A DNA stretch of 64,000 nucleotides, from positions 2,974,021 through 3,038,020 of the forward strand of contig JAMXIF010001119.1 in the NCBI GenBank assembly GCA_028583685.1, read 5' to 3'. Origin of the DNA: Petaurus breviceps papuanus. Taxonomy: Eukaryota > Chordata > Mammalia > Diprotodontia > Petauridae. This document shows, in pieces, positions 12,275 to 23,325 of the stretch. The first letter of the stretch is position 1; each line of letters begins with the position of its first letter. A program made the position numbers and the translations under genes. The notes beneath the pieces were generated by a model. The model was given only the letters and a program-made list of their open reading frames with translations, had not been told where the DNA came from and made no database searches.

Positions 12275-13385
12275 AATAAGTTTTTATCAATGTCCTTTGT
12301 TTTTATATTGCCACAATTTTTCTTAGTATTTCTTTTCTCTCCTATGTATGATCTATCCTATATATATATCTATATCTATCCTATGTATTAATATTTTTAT
12401 TTTTTGCTTTTGGGGGGGGGAGGGCAATTGGAGTTAAGTGACTTGCCCAAGGTCACACAGCTAGTTTTTGTGCTACGTGTATGAGGTCAGATTTGAACTC
12501 AGGTCCTCCTGACTCCAGGGCCAGTGCTCCATTCACTGTGCCACCTAGCTGCCCCTGTAATAATATTTTTAAAGGAACAAAAAAAGAGAGAAAGATGATA
12601 AAAATCAAACTGATCAGTTCTTTGAAAATATCTGCAAATATATTCAGTGTTCCACACTCATGGACCTCCTGCCTCTACAAAGGAGTTGAGTGGAAAGATG
12701 TTCTCATATTGTTTTCTTTGGGGCCATGCTTGTTCTTTGTAATTCTGCAGCATTCACTTTTGATTGTTTTATGGTGGCAGTTTTTTTCTTTGCATTATTG
12801 TCATGATGTATTTTGTTTTCTTGGCTCTGCTTACTTCACTCTCCCATCAGTTCATACAAGTCTTTCCATGCTTCTCTGTCTTCATCATTATTTGTCATTT
12901 CTTAAGGCATTGTAATATTTCATTACATGCATGCAGTATGATTTGTTTAGCTATCCCCAAACCAGTGGACATCTGTTTTGTTTCTGCTTCTTTGCTACAT
13001 CAAACAATGATGCTGTAAATACTTTTGCTTATATAGGGACTTTGTTCTTATGAATTAGCTCTGTGAGGTATATGCCTAGTGGTGGAATCTCTAGATCCAA
13101 GGGTGTGTGTATTTTGCTTACTTTATTTGCATAATTCCAAATTGCTTTCCAGAATGCTTATGTTAATCCATAGCTATGCCAACAGTGCCTACCCTTCCAA
13201 CATTGACTCTTCTCATTTTCTCCAAAGTCCCAAGTATGAGGTAAAACCTTGCATTTCTCATATTAGTGACTTGGAACATAATTCATGATTATTGATGATT
13301 TATTAATTTTAAATAAATGATGATTTTTCTTTTGAGAATTGTTTATTCACATCTTTTGACCACCTTTGCTCTACCTATGAGGGAG
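12275..13385 (-). repeat. L1 fragment, ORF2 end and 3' UTR
   Basis: The antisense strand carries the usual marsupial L1 end: cttggctctgcttacttcac (12820s), tcccatcagttcatacaag, aatatttcattacatgc, gtttagctatccccaaacc, ccaaattgctttccagaatg and agtatgaggtaaaacc. It is 5'-truncated, with its 3' end at the left. A family A SINE sits in the 3' UTR at 12401-12555. Confidence 0.75.
12401..12555 (-). repeat. Family A SINE inside L1
   Basis: Minus-strand copy with a G-rich run at the tail side (12411-12423), ttaagtgacttgcccaaggt, ctcaggtcctcctgactcca and ccacctagctgcccc. Similar flanks (attaatattttta on the left, taataatattttta on the right) look like an imperfect duplication. Confidence 0.8.
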
Positions 13386-13779
13386 CAAACCCCATGTCCT
13401 AGAAGACCCAAGGAATAACCAAATATCCAATTTAATACAATAACCATTAAACTCAGCCCAGTAGTACCACTCTTGTTCCAGATCCTAGAGGAATGAGGTT
13501 GGGGACTAATTTGTGATGTATAGAGAGACTCTAGGATATAAATATGACTGGGAGTTTTGTCATTTTGAATACATGTTCCTGAGATGGAAGGTGTTTTGGC
13601 TCATCCATAGCCTACCCTTGTCTATTATGACAATGTGGCCATTCTTTTGCTTCTTCACTCCAGGCTTGAATCTCTCTTGACCTTTTGTAGAAGATGTGTA
13701 GTTTTTGCAAAATGCATAAATCTAGTCTTTTGTTCTGTGTAGGAAAATATACCCAAAACAGATTCCAATGGTATACCAG
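13386..13779. other. Unassigned DNA
   Basis: No gene or confident repeat is seen between the L1 remnant and the next SINE. Confidence 0.4.
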
Positions 13780-13791
13780 TTAGATTATTCT

Positions 13792-13955
13792 TTTTTTTTT
13801 TTTTTTTTTTAAAGCAATCAGGGTTAAGTAACTTGCTCAAGGTTACATGGCCAGTTATTTCTGGGTGTGGTGCTGAGTATCTGAGCCCGGATTTGATCCA
13901 GGTCATCCCGACACTGGATCCGGTGCTCTTACTCACTGAGCCACCTGGCCGCCCC
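13792..13955 (-). repeat. Family B SINE
   Basis: Minus-strand copy with poly(T) on the left, agcaatcagggttaagtaac, a ggtgctgagtatctgagccc segment and ccacctggccgcccc on the right. It is flanked by ttagattattct (13780-13791) and ttagattgttct (13956-13967), a 12-bp duplication with one mismatch. Its sub-type matches the + copy at 18376. Confidence 0.8.
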
Positions 13956-13967
13956 TTAGATTGTTCT

Positions 13968-14690
13968 CTTAACTCTTGTATGACACAGTATCTGTACTAT
14001 ATAACCTGTGCTTTCCAATCTTAATCCTACAAATTAGTATTCTTAAATTTAGATGTTATTCTCCTCCCAACTTCATAACAAATTGTAACGATTACTCATT
14101 GACTGTTTGATTAGTTACAAGACAGAGTCCTTAGGGTCAAGGGAAAAATGTTAAGGGGTTGCTTCCAAATTCCCTCCTAATGGTATGAGTCTTTTCAGAA
14201 AATCTATGATGGGCGCCTTACCTAGGTTGTATTTGGGATTTTACTTATTGTCCCTAAAGTAGTGTACCCCTTAAATCTTAAAGAGAATCACTAATCTCTT
14301 CTTCATAGCTGCAAGTCATTAATTTCTCCCAGAATAATGATCTCCTGAGTTGCTAGACTAGGGTTACTTTCAGTTTATTGATAGTATTTAGCTAAGGTTG
14401 CTGAAGATAAGAAGGTCCACATTCTGATTCCACTAGCTCTGAAGTGGCAGTATGATTCAGCCATGCCGGCCTTGAGTCTCAGCTTCCTGAAGTTTGTGGT
14501 ATCTTATTGTCTTCACTAATCAATGAAGGAAATTGGCATAACACTAAGCCAGTGGTTTCTGTATACCAGTAAAGGACTACTTTAAAAATCACTAGCATTG
14601 TACTAATGGACTTAGCTAAGAATTTTATTGTCTTTTATCTTGGGGGACAGGAGTGGGGCAAACCTATAATTTCATTGGCATAGCCTACTG
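13968..14690. other. Unassigned DNA
   Basis: No gene or named repeat is recognised. Parts may belong to the unclassified repeat described at 14870. Confidence 0.4.
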
Positions 14691-14869
14691 CCCATGATGC
14701 AAAGCCTTCCATCACTACATATCAGCATCTCCTTTGTTGTCTGATCACTGAGAAGTTAAATGACTTGTCTTAGGATCACATAACCAGATGTTGTTAGAGG
14801 TAGACCTTGAACCCTGGGCTTTCTCACTACGCAACAGACTCCAGGGAGGCCATCATGAGGCTTGGCCTG

Positions 14870-15012
14870 TATCTTGCCACTAGACTGTATTGACTCTGGA
14901 GGAGAGAGTAAGGCTGGTAACTTTGCATGGCCCTGTCTCACTCATAAGTCAAGTTTTTTCACCCTCCTGATGTCATTGGTCCTCTTCAAGAATGAAGGAC
15001 AAACAATGATCT
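14870..15012 (+). repeat. Unclassified interspersed repeat, copy 1
   Basis: Contains tgtatcttgccactagactg, ctctggaggagagagtaagg, taactttgcatggccctg, then cctgatgtcattggtcctct and gaatgaaggacaaacaatga. The same ordered blocks recur at 15490-15677 in the same orientation, so this is a repeat family. I recall such blocks as common in marsupials but cannot give a class with confidence. Confidence 0.55.
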
Positions 15013-15076
15013 GTGAATATAGTAGCTGCCTTCCTGATAACCCACCTGGCCAGTTCCAGTTGGACAATGCTGCTAT

Positions 15077-15173
15077 TTCCTTCCTTCCTTCCTTCCTTCC
15101 TTCCTTCCTTCCTTCCTTCCTTCCTTCCTTCCTTCCTCCCTTCCTCCCTCCCTCCCTCCCTCCCTCCCTCCCC
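15077..15173. repeat. (TTCC)n passing into (CTCC)n microsatellite
   Basis: Fifteen or more uninterrupted ttcc units lead into cctc-type units. On either strand it produces artefactual open frames (FLPS repeats, or GRKE repeats), which are not genes. Confidence 0.95.
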
Positions 15174-15489
15174 ATGTCTTGGAGCTTGGAGGCTATATTT
15201 CCCTCCCCCCATTCTAAAAATTTTCTTCCTGTAGAAAAACTGATTTCTTGAAATATAGCCCTGGTAAACCAGGCTTTGATAAAACCCATTGGAATTCAAA
15301 TGGAGCTACTTGATTATGCCTTTAAACTCAAGTCACTTTGGTTTTTCATGATCAGCCAATAATAGGCCCCAGCCCAAGCCTTACTGGGTTTTGATGGCTG
15401 AACACTGAATGGGTGTTGCCTCAGACAAACTGAGACCTAGGAAAGATCCTAGCTTAAAAAAGCCAAGGTCTCCCACTGCATCCCAACCA

Positions 15490-15677
15490 TCTCCAGTCAT
15501 TCTGACTGACCTGTATCTTGCCACTGAACTCAGATGATTCTGGGGAAGAGAATGATGCTGATGACTTTGCATCTTGAACATAAATGCCTCACTTAAATCC
15601 AGTTCATTTGCAAGTCCAGACATCACCTTCCTGATGTCATCGGTCCTCTTTGAGAATGATGGACAAACAAAAGACTC
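15490..15677 (+). repeat. Unclassified interspersed repeat, copy 2
   Basis: Same block order as 14870-15012: cctgtatcttgccactgaac, ctggggaagagaatgatgct, gatgactttgcatcttgaac, then cctgatgtcatcggtcctct and gaatgatggacaaac. It is somewhat longer in the middle. Together the two copies suggest either two insertions or a segmental duplication around the microsatellite. Confidence 0.55.
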
Positions 15678-16087
15678 CAGCCACACTATTTTTTCAGGAA
15701 GGGTTTTTCCCCAAGTAATTCTGTCACCCAAAAACATGTTTAAATCATCTCCTCTTACCATATATCTGAAGGTCTTTCTATAACTACATTTTTCCTGATC
15801 TGTTAATTTATCAAATAGTCTTCTTATGGTGGCTAGGGTTAAGAAAGAGTCTCCTGAAATTTTGTAATCTTATAAAATTAATTGTCAAATTTCAGTAGTC
15901 AGAGAAACACAATACATACTTCAAGTAGTTAATGTATTTTCCAGTCTCATCTTTGCTCTATTCTGCTGTAGTTCTGTGAAGGATTACTTTTTCTTCTCAT
16001 TGAAATAGAATCAGAAACTGGTATCTTATCTTTTAACAGTTCATATCTACAACTCTAACAAAATCTTGTAAGTTGTTGTCTACAGAG

Positions 16088-16316
16088 CTTCAGGTCACTC
16101 CCCTACATTCCTCAATGGGTTCAGTACCTAACTCATGATTTTGCTCTCCTTCCCAACTCCTCCCTTCATTCTTGGGGACTTGAACATAGATACTGACTCT
16201 CAGTAAAGTACCTTAACCACTCAATTTCATAACCTATTCACTTTCTATGACGTATTCCTCTACTCCACTTCAACTACACACAAAGATGGTCATACTCTTA
16301 ATTTTGCCATTGCCCA
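16088..16316 (+). repeat. L2 LINE fragment (endonuclease region)
   Basis: Around 16160-16320 the + strand has ttcttggggacttgaacat (like the endonuclease LGDFNIH motif), then a spacer and acaaagatggtcatactctt-aattttgccatt, resembling the L2 'HTLDLVI' block. It is diverged and not open throughout. The match is from memory of L2 phrases. Confidence 0.45.
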
Positions 16317-17449
16317 GGAAGGGTGAAGAGGAAAAGGTAAGAATGAAAGGAAGCTTGCTGCCTAGGGAATACATTTCAGAGGGCATAGCAGCAAGGTTGG
16401 TTGGAACTTTGGGGATCAGAATAAGGAGATGCATGGTAGAAGATGGGGAGTGGGGTTTGGATGATGACCTACAGGAGTTCAAAGTCACTGGAAAGTATAG
16501 GATATGACCAGATATGAGCGTGTTTATCATTGAGCAGAGGGTGCTACTCTTCTTCCCAGAAGATGTTGGAGATTGGACTGGAGGCAAGTGCAGCATGAGA
16601 GGGAAGGCACAAGGTCACCTGGGAAGTCCCGTAAGAAAGACACCTACTGTCTTTCCTCTGAAGGCTGATGATTAGGCAGAAGGAGGGGTATCTGGAGATG
16701 GAAGTTGAACCTGGATAGCAGCCGGTGGAAGTCCTACTCCTTGCTGACTTTCCTCTTCCATCAAGGGACAGGTGTAACAGGAGATGGAAGGCCTGAAGTC
16801 AAAGGGAAAGTTATTCCTCTTGGTACTGGAGATTTTCTGTCGTAGTTGGTAGATCAGTCTGGCTACAGGAGGTGGAAGTTGTCTTGTGCTGGCACAGATG
16901 AAAATTGCTCTGTCAGCCTATAGCAGGGACACAGGGAGCAGGAGGATCTGGAAGGCCAGTGATCAGAGGAAAGTCCCATTCCTCTTTTTCATCTAAGGCT
17001 GGAGATAAGGCCTATGCAGCAGAAAGTGAAAGTCTCCCTGTATATCCTACAGTCAAGACTTGCCAAATGAGAAAATCAGATTGTGCCTAACTCTTATAGT
17101 TGAAAAATTCTTTCGTTATGTTCAAGAGAACTGCTATGAGATCTACAAGTTAGGCTGTAGTAGTTTCCACCCAAGAAAGCCCTTGTTGTGTCTAGCCTTG
17201 TTACTTGAGTGGATTCTACTAGAAATCTTGTATTTAAAAATTATTTTATTGCCTATTAAAAGTATTCCAGGGTAGGTAAGAGTCGTGGGGGACATTCAGT
17301 TTAGGCTGTTTCTTTTTCCAGAAATAATGAAGGTTTTACCCCTTCACCATTAATTAAACACAAAACATGCCCTTTGCATGCCCTGTTGACTTAAAGATTT
17401 GTCCTCTGAGAGAAGTTTACTACAGTATATTTCAGGATCCCAGTTCATC
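16317..17449. other. Unassigned region, no gene seen
   Basis: A slightly GC-richer, purine-rich stretch (16320-17010) with repeated short words such as ggagatggaag. It has no recognised exon. It may be an old unrecognised repeat. Confidence 0.4.
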
Positions 17450-17592
17450 TTTTTTTTTTTTTTTTGCCCCTTTTGGAGGGCAATTGGGGTTAAGTAACTT
17501 GCCCAAGGTTACACGGCTAGTTTTTTGTGTGGACATTAAGTGTTTGAGGCCGGAACTGAACTCGGGTCCTCCTCACTCCAGGGCAGCGGTCG
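17450..17592 (-). repeat. Family A SINE, 5'-truncated
   Basis: Minus-strand copy starting with poly(T) and running through caattggggttaagtaact and ctcgggtcctcctcactcca, but ending in gggcagcggtcg instead of the usual 5' end. Flanking cagttcatctt at about 17441-17451 and 17592-17602 is the likely duplication. Confidence 0.7.
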
Positions 17593-17854
17593 CAGTTCAT
17601 CTTGTTACGATAGAGGTTTCATGCAGGAAAATGAAAAACCTAGTTCCCTTAAAAAAAAATGCAGATAGCAGAAAAAAGACCAGAAAGAAGTGCAGACAAA
17701 GAAGGGCAGCTTAGAAAACTACAAATTAATTTATTAAACTATTTAATCGAAAAATTGGCGATTTCATATACAGGCTCCCATTTCTGTTCAATGTCTATTT
17801 ACATGCACATGTAGGCATGCATGCATGTATGTATGTGTGTGTATATATGTAATA

Positions 17855-18250
17855 GTCCACCACACGGGAGCTAATGAGGTCACTGAAAGAGAGTACAGAA
17901 GGAGAAAAGAGAGAGCCCAGGACAAAGTTTTAGGGAATACCTACAGTTAGCATTGTGTGGATGAGAAGCCAGCAAAAGAGACTGAGAAGGAGCATTGAGT
18001 TGGGAGGTGAAAGTCCTGCAAGTTCACATAAGAGAGTATCCAGGAGGAGAGATGGTCAGCAGTGTCAAATTCAGCACCAGAGATCACTAAGGATTTGGAC
18101 TTCCACAGGCGATCAGGTTTGTAAATAAATAAATAGTCATTGCTGACTTGGGAGAGAGCACTTTCAGTTTAGTGATTAGTGATGAATTTGGAAGCCATAC
18201 TGCGAAGGGTTGAGGAGTGAGAGGAGAACAGTTTGATGCAGCGATAGGGC
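17855..18250 (-). repeat. L2 LINE fragment (reverse transcriptase region)
   Basis: Antisense L2 ORF2: cgggagctaatgaggtcact (antisense of the L2 'SLGDLISSHG' block), gagagcccaggacaaagttt, ggtcagcagtgtcaaattca (antisense of 'AAFDTVD'). This order matches the L2 copies at 28741 and 53290. It is non-coding now. Confidence 0.65.
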
Positions 18251-18375
18251 CACAAGAATTCGCATTCAGAGAAGACCATCAAATTTGTGAGTTCAGACAT
18301 TATTATTATCTAATTTAGACCTAATCAACCTAATTTAGACTCATGGTGTCATAATGTTAAGAGTACTGGGTTTCA

Positions 18376-18532
18376 GGGGCGGCCAGGTGGCTCAGCGAGT
18401 AAGAGCACCGGCTCCAGTGTCGGGATGACCTGGGGATCGAATCCCGGGCTCAGACACTCAGCACCACACCCAGAAATAACTGGCCGAGTAACCTTGAGCA
18501 AGTTACTTAACCCTGATTGCTTAAAAAAAAAA
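18376..18532 (+). repeat. Family B SINE, complete with duplication
   Basis: Runs from ggggcggccaggtggctcag to ccctgattgcttaaaaaaaa. A 15-bp duplication aagagtactgggttt flanks it at 18359-18373 and 18533-18547. CpG sites are well kept (cgag, cgatcg-like, cccgggc), suggesting a fairly young copy. It can serve as a reference for family B here. Confidence 0.85.
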
Positions 18533-18547
18533 AAGAGTACTGGGTTT

Positions 18548-18720
18548 GGAATTAGACCTGATGTCCACTTTTACCTCTGATGTTTATTACAGGCAAGTTA
18601 CTGAGCCTGTTTGGTCATCTATAAAACGGAGACAATAGTACTTAAAGTTCCTACCTTATATTGTTGTTTTATGAGGCTCAAATTGAGATAATATATGCAA
18701 AGTATTTTATAAACTTTTAT
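18548..18720 (+). repeat. MIR-like SINE remnant
   Basis: Sense MIR phrases are present in weak form: ggcaagttactgagcctg, ggtcatctataaaacggag, acaatagtacttaaagttcc, and gaggctcaaattgagataat, followed by atgcaaagtattttataaa. Edges are approximate. Confidence 0.55.
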
Positions 18721-19034
18721 CACAGTAAAAAAAAGTCAGTGATTAATAGCATTCATTTATTCTGATTTTTTCAATGTAGTTTAGTTAGAAATGGTTCAGA
18801 GCCAAGTCACTGTTCTGATATTATTTTATATTTTAACATTTTTGTGGACTGTACAGTGTTGGATAAAATAACTATTTTGTGTGATTGAGTAAAGTATTGA
18901 TGTAAACATTCATTTCTTGTTGGATCATTGAAAGAATCTGGCCTAATTCCAGTGGTAGACTATATGACAAGGCAGTTACATACATACTTTGTGCTCCTGA
19001 CACAATTTTTTTTTCTTCAAAGTATTTGTTTAAA

Positions 19035-19280
19035 GGGCAGCTATGTGGCGCAGTAGATAGAGTGCTGGGCCTGCAATCAGAAAGACATTCATCTTGAGTT
19101 CAAATCTGTCCCCAGATACTTAATAGTTGTATGACCCTGGGCAAGTCACTTTACCCTGTTTCCCTCAGTTTTCTCATCTGTAAAATGAACTGGAGAAGGA
19201 AATGGCAAACCACTATAGTATCTTTGCAAATAAAACCCACAATAGCCTCACATAGAGTCCAACTAAAACAACTAAACAGC
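19035..19280 (+). repeat. Mar1-like SINE
   Basis: Full-length copy: gggcagctatgtggcgcagt, gttcaaatctgtccccagat, ctgggcaagtcactttaccc, actggagaaggaaatggcaa and a tail ending aacaactaaacagc. It is parallel to 165-412. Confidence 0.8.
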
Positions 19281-19397
19281 AAAAATTGTTGACAACTTTG
19301 TTTCATATAGCTTGGAAATTAAATATTTACTATAGTGTCAGCTATTAAAATCTTTATTCTTAAATTTTTATGAATGAATGTTTTATTTGGGTTGTTG

Positions 19398-19483
19398 TTC
19401 AATAAGTGTCTGAGGCCAGATTTAACTCAGGTCTTCCTGACTCCACGCCCAGTGTTCTATCTACTGCACTACCTAGCTACCTG
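19398..19483 (-). repeat. Family A SINE fragment
   Basis: Only the 5' half of the SINE (minus strand): aagtgtctgaggccagattt, ctcaggtcttcctgactcca, ending actacctagctacct. Confidence 0.6.
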
Positions 19484-20339
19484 TATCGGGATAACTTAGG
19501 ACAGTACTTCTGTCTTTTAATAAGAGAGTGAAGTTTCAGTTTTCTGATTGAATTCCCAAGACTGTTTTGAGATCTTTGTTATCCAGTAATATATCATATA
19601 TATGTATATATAAATTATAATCACAAGTATATCACTATAGGTACTGTGTAATACAAATATTATATGTTTATAACTGCATTACTATACATATCACTGTAGT
19701 AATAGATATAGTTACATAGTGATAAAAATTGTTTGTGAAAGATACCAGCTTCTGATATTTTCTGGCATTTAGGTGATGTTTTGCTGCAAATTCAGTAGGT
19801 GCTAAATTTTTGCATACTTCAGTGATATGTAACACAGTTATTTTTCACAATCTGAGCTTCTTAGGGATAAATGTAATTTCTAGGGCTAATGACTCTTTCC
19901 TATTGCCATCATAAACCTGTTCCTGTTAAAAAGCAAAACCAAACCTATATGACTGTCATTTGTTCAATGCTTTTTTTGCTAAAGAAGTATCTTGTAAGTG
20001 TTGTAAGTTAATTACATTTATGTGGGTGGCGCCCATGGAGCACCTTTAGATTCCCCTCTTCATCTTAGCCATTTTATTGGTTCCATCAAGTCTTAAATTA
20101 AAGTTATACAGTGGTTTAGACCTGTTGTTAACCTTTACTTCTCTTTGTGAATGAGGTCTTTTTGTCCCAAAAGTGTTTTTTAGGGTTTTTTTGGTAAATC
20201 TTATTGTTTATTGTGTATCCTGAGAACATGTCAGTCATCTTCCTGTGTATGCGTAAATGTTCTTTTTTTCTATCGCTGACTTTGGGTGATGAACTCTTTG
20301 TTTTGCTGATATTGTTGAGGTTTTTGTTTGTACAACTCA

Positions 20340-22130
20340 GTCTGTTGTCTGTCTTACTGTGCCAGAAATATATATTATGACTGGTATTGCACAGGTGTCA
20401 GTTGCTTTAAATGTGTTCTTTCCATTAAGTGTTGACTTTAGGATGTCAGCTGCCCTTTTAACAACCTTTCTCTTTGATAACCTTGTGCCTGGACAAGACC
20501 ATCACTTTTCTTCATTGTTTCATTTTGATCTCTGCATTCATTCTCAAAGTCTTCAGTCTCTGTTCTTCCTTGCTCCTTAATAAGAAATTATCCAATCCAA
20601 GTGATTTGTTGGAGAAAGTTTTTGCAAGATAAGCTGGTAGTTCAGTATGCTTTTCTTTGTAGCCATGTAAGTTGATTGCACATATGATTAATCTGTGAAT
20701 AATTAATGTATTTGCTATGAGTCCCTGTTGACTTGAAAGCCATACTTAAGTTCTGTTTTAGGCATTATAATGGGTTTGAAGTATATCTATGTTAAGCTTC
20801 AGACATTTTCCTGGAAAAGGGTATATTTTGTATCAGTTCCCAAGAATTGTTTTGGTTGAGTATTTTAAAATGTAAACAGTTTTCTATATGTACATGTAAT
20901 ACTTGACCATTCTTAGTATGCTTGAGTCTGTTTTGATATATTTGTATTGTAGGACTATAAACCAGGACTGCTGATCTGGGTAATATACTTAAAAGGCAGC
21001 ATAAACGCTGTAGCCCCTTTTGGTGATTTGTTTGCTAATTATTCAGTTGATAATGAGTTATTTTTACCTCTCCCTAATATCTCTCATCTCCCCAGACTTT
21101 TTGGCACACTGTTTTTTCTTCTTACTCAAAATACTGTTATCTTTTAAGTGTTGTGCAAGTTATGTGTACCTTGTATAAAGCAAATAAACACAATTAATTG
21201 GTCTATATTTGGACAGGTCTGATATTCTCATTTTTTGCTAATAAATGATACATTCTATCAAGAAATGTGGGGTTAGGTTTGCATCAGAAAATGCCGGTAA
21301 CATTTTTTGCTAGTAATTCATGTGCATTCATGAAGCCTTTTGAAAAGCAATGTGGATCTTATCTGTCCCCTATGCTTTCCATTTTTGTAGAGAAGCTAGA
21401 TTTTCAGTCACCTCCCTTGATGTAACATTTCTGTTGTTTGTTACATTAACAGTACATAAGATTTCTGTTTCATGTTTGATCCAACTTGTATTTTTGTTGT
21501 GTTAGACTTCTTTCAGTCAAAGAAATGACCAGAAATTTTCCACCTCTTCTTCAGGGGTGTTCTCTCTGTCCTCTACAGTCTTTACTTCACAATTTGCTGA
21601 TAATATAGTTTCTAATTATTGATTTGTGGGGAGGGGAAGGTGCTACTTTGACTACTTGTATCCTTTTAAAAACCTTTTGGCTTTTCCTTTCAATTGCTGA
21701 TGAAGAATATGAAGAATTTCTGATATGCTTTTGTTTTTTTCAGATTCCATTCTTCATGTTTCTTTTTGTTGCCTTTAGCTGAATGAAATGGTTTTTAAAT
21801 TTTCTGTTGTGTGTAAAGCTAGATGCTGATGTAATCTTCCAACATTCTTAATAGTTTTCTCAACCCATTCCTGGCATTTTAACCTTTGATGCCTCTCTTC
21901 AACAGTATTCCTAAATGATGCTACCATTTCCCCTGTGGTCCTGTAGTCTCTGAAGAATAGTTTTCTTCATTTGTAAAAGGATGCATTGAATTAATGATCT
22001 CAAAGACCAGATTTCATACCACATGATTCTACTAAGATTCTGTAGTTGTTCCCAGTAGTTTATTCCAGTTAATAATTCCATATAGAAATTCTCACATCTG
22101 TCCTCAGTGTTCATTCTAGAGTTGTGTTTT
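20340..22130 (-). repeat. Possible decayed non-LTR retrotransposon ORF
   Basis: In one minus-strand frame the segment at about 21189-21218 reads D-L-S-K-Y-R-P-I-N-C, which resembles the conserved (N/K)YRPI motif before the reverse transcriptase palm. The flanking minus-strand frames (for example 21911-22114) are open for short stretches only. I first thought of Dong/R4-type LINEs but cannot confirm a family, and no catalytic YxDD is identified. It could be chance. Confidence 0.3.
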
Positions 22131-22406
22131 TTTTTAAGCTAATTGACCTTCCTTGTCTAAACTCAGAAGTTTAGCAAGACTCCTTTCAAGATTAATTGTG
22201 TAGAAAGGGTAGGGAATAAGAGAGTTAAGTATATTTTGTTGTGAATTTGTTGCCAGTAATTCATACAGGAGGATTTAGGTGTGTGTATAGGAACTTAATC
22301 TAATTTTACTTCCCTAATAATGTTAACTTGTTATCAATGATCAGATACATTTTCCTACTTTTATTTAGTAGAAATACTTTTGTCTGGCCACACTCCATTC
22401 ATAGGT

Positions 22407-22661
22407 ATTGTTGTTGTTCAGTCATTTCAGATGTGTCTGACTCATTGTGACCTCATTTGGAATTTTCTTGGCAAAGCTACTGGAGTGGTTTGCTATTTCC
22501 TTCTCCAGATTTTACTGTGAGGAACTGTAACAAATAGGGTGAAGTGACTTGCCCAGGGTCACACAGCTAGGAAGTGTCTGAGGCCAGATTTGAACTTAGG
22601 AGGATGAGTCTTCCTGACTTCAGGCCTGCTACTCTTATCTGCTGTACCACTTTACTGCCCC
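22407..22661 (-). repeat. Mar1-like SINE
   Basis: Minus-strand full-length copy: ttgttgttgttcagtcattt, gtgtctgactcattgtgacc, cttgcccagggtcacacagc and a right end of tttactgcccc. Flanks cattcatagg and cattcatggt look like a short duplication. Confidence 0.8.
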
Positions 22662-22724
22662 ATTCATGGTATAAGTTCTCCCTAAACTGAGATATATACT
22701 TTTTTTTTGGGGGGGGGGACAACA

Positions 22725-23325
22725 GACTTTTAAAAAATAGATACTTTTAATTCTTTTTTTTTTTCCCAGTTCCAAATTTTATTCCTTTTACACTCTTCCC
22801 TAACCCATTAAGAAGGCAAGAAAAACAAAACCCATTATAGCTGTGTATAGTCAAGGAAACCAAATTTCAATGTTAGCCATGTTCTCCTTTCCCATCCCCC
22901 CCTCAAAAAAAAGCAAGAAAAAGAAAGGGAGAAAAATATGCCTCATTCTACACTCTGAGTCCATCAGTTCTCTATCTGAAGGGGGGATAGAGAGCATGTT
23001 TCATCAGGAGTCCTTTGGAATTGTGATAGGTCATTGTGTTGCTAAGAGGTTACTAAGTCTTTCAGAGTTGATTATCTTTACAATATTGCTATTGCCATGT
23101 AGAATGTTCTCCTGGCTCTGCTAACTTCACTTTGCATCTGTTCATAGCAGGTCTTCCCTGGTTTTTCTAAAACCATCCCCTTCATCACTTCTTTCAGCAC
23201 AGTAGTGTGCTATATCACATTCATATGCCGTAACTCATTTGGCCATTCCTCAATTAATGGGTATCCCCTTAGTTTCCAGTTCTTTGCTACAACGAAAAGA
23301 GCTTTAGCTAATTATCTTCAGTGGT
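22725..23325 (-). repeat. L1 3'-end fragment
   Basis: Antisense L1: cccagttccaaattttattc, gccatgttctcctttcccat, ctcctggctctgctaacttc, catctgttcatagcaggtct, cattcctcaattaatgggta and ttgctacaacgaaaagagct. A 5'-truncated insertion with its 3' end at the left. Confidence 0.75.

Noticed and set aside
12481-12915. 144-codon + frame
   Set aside because: It is read across a family A SINE and antisense L1, both well-known repeats.
14862-15299. Open frames on both strands with FLPS or GRKE repeats
   Set aside because: They are translations of the (TTCC)n/(CTCC)n microsatellite and not proteins.
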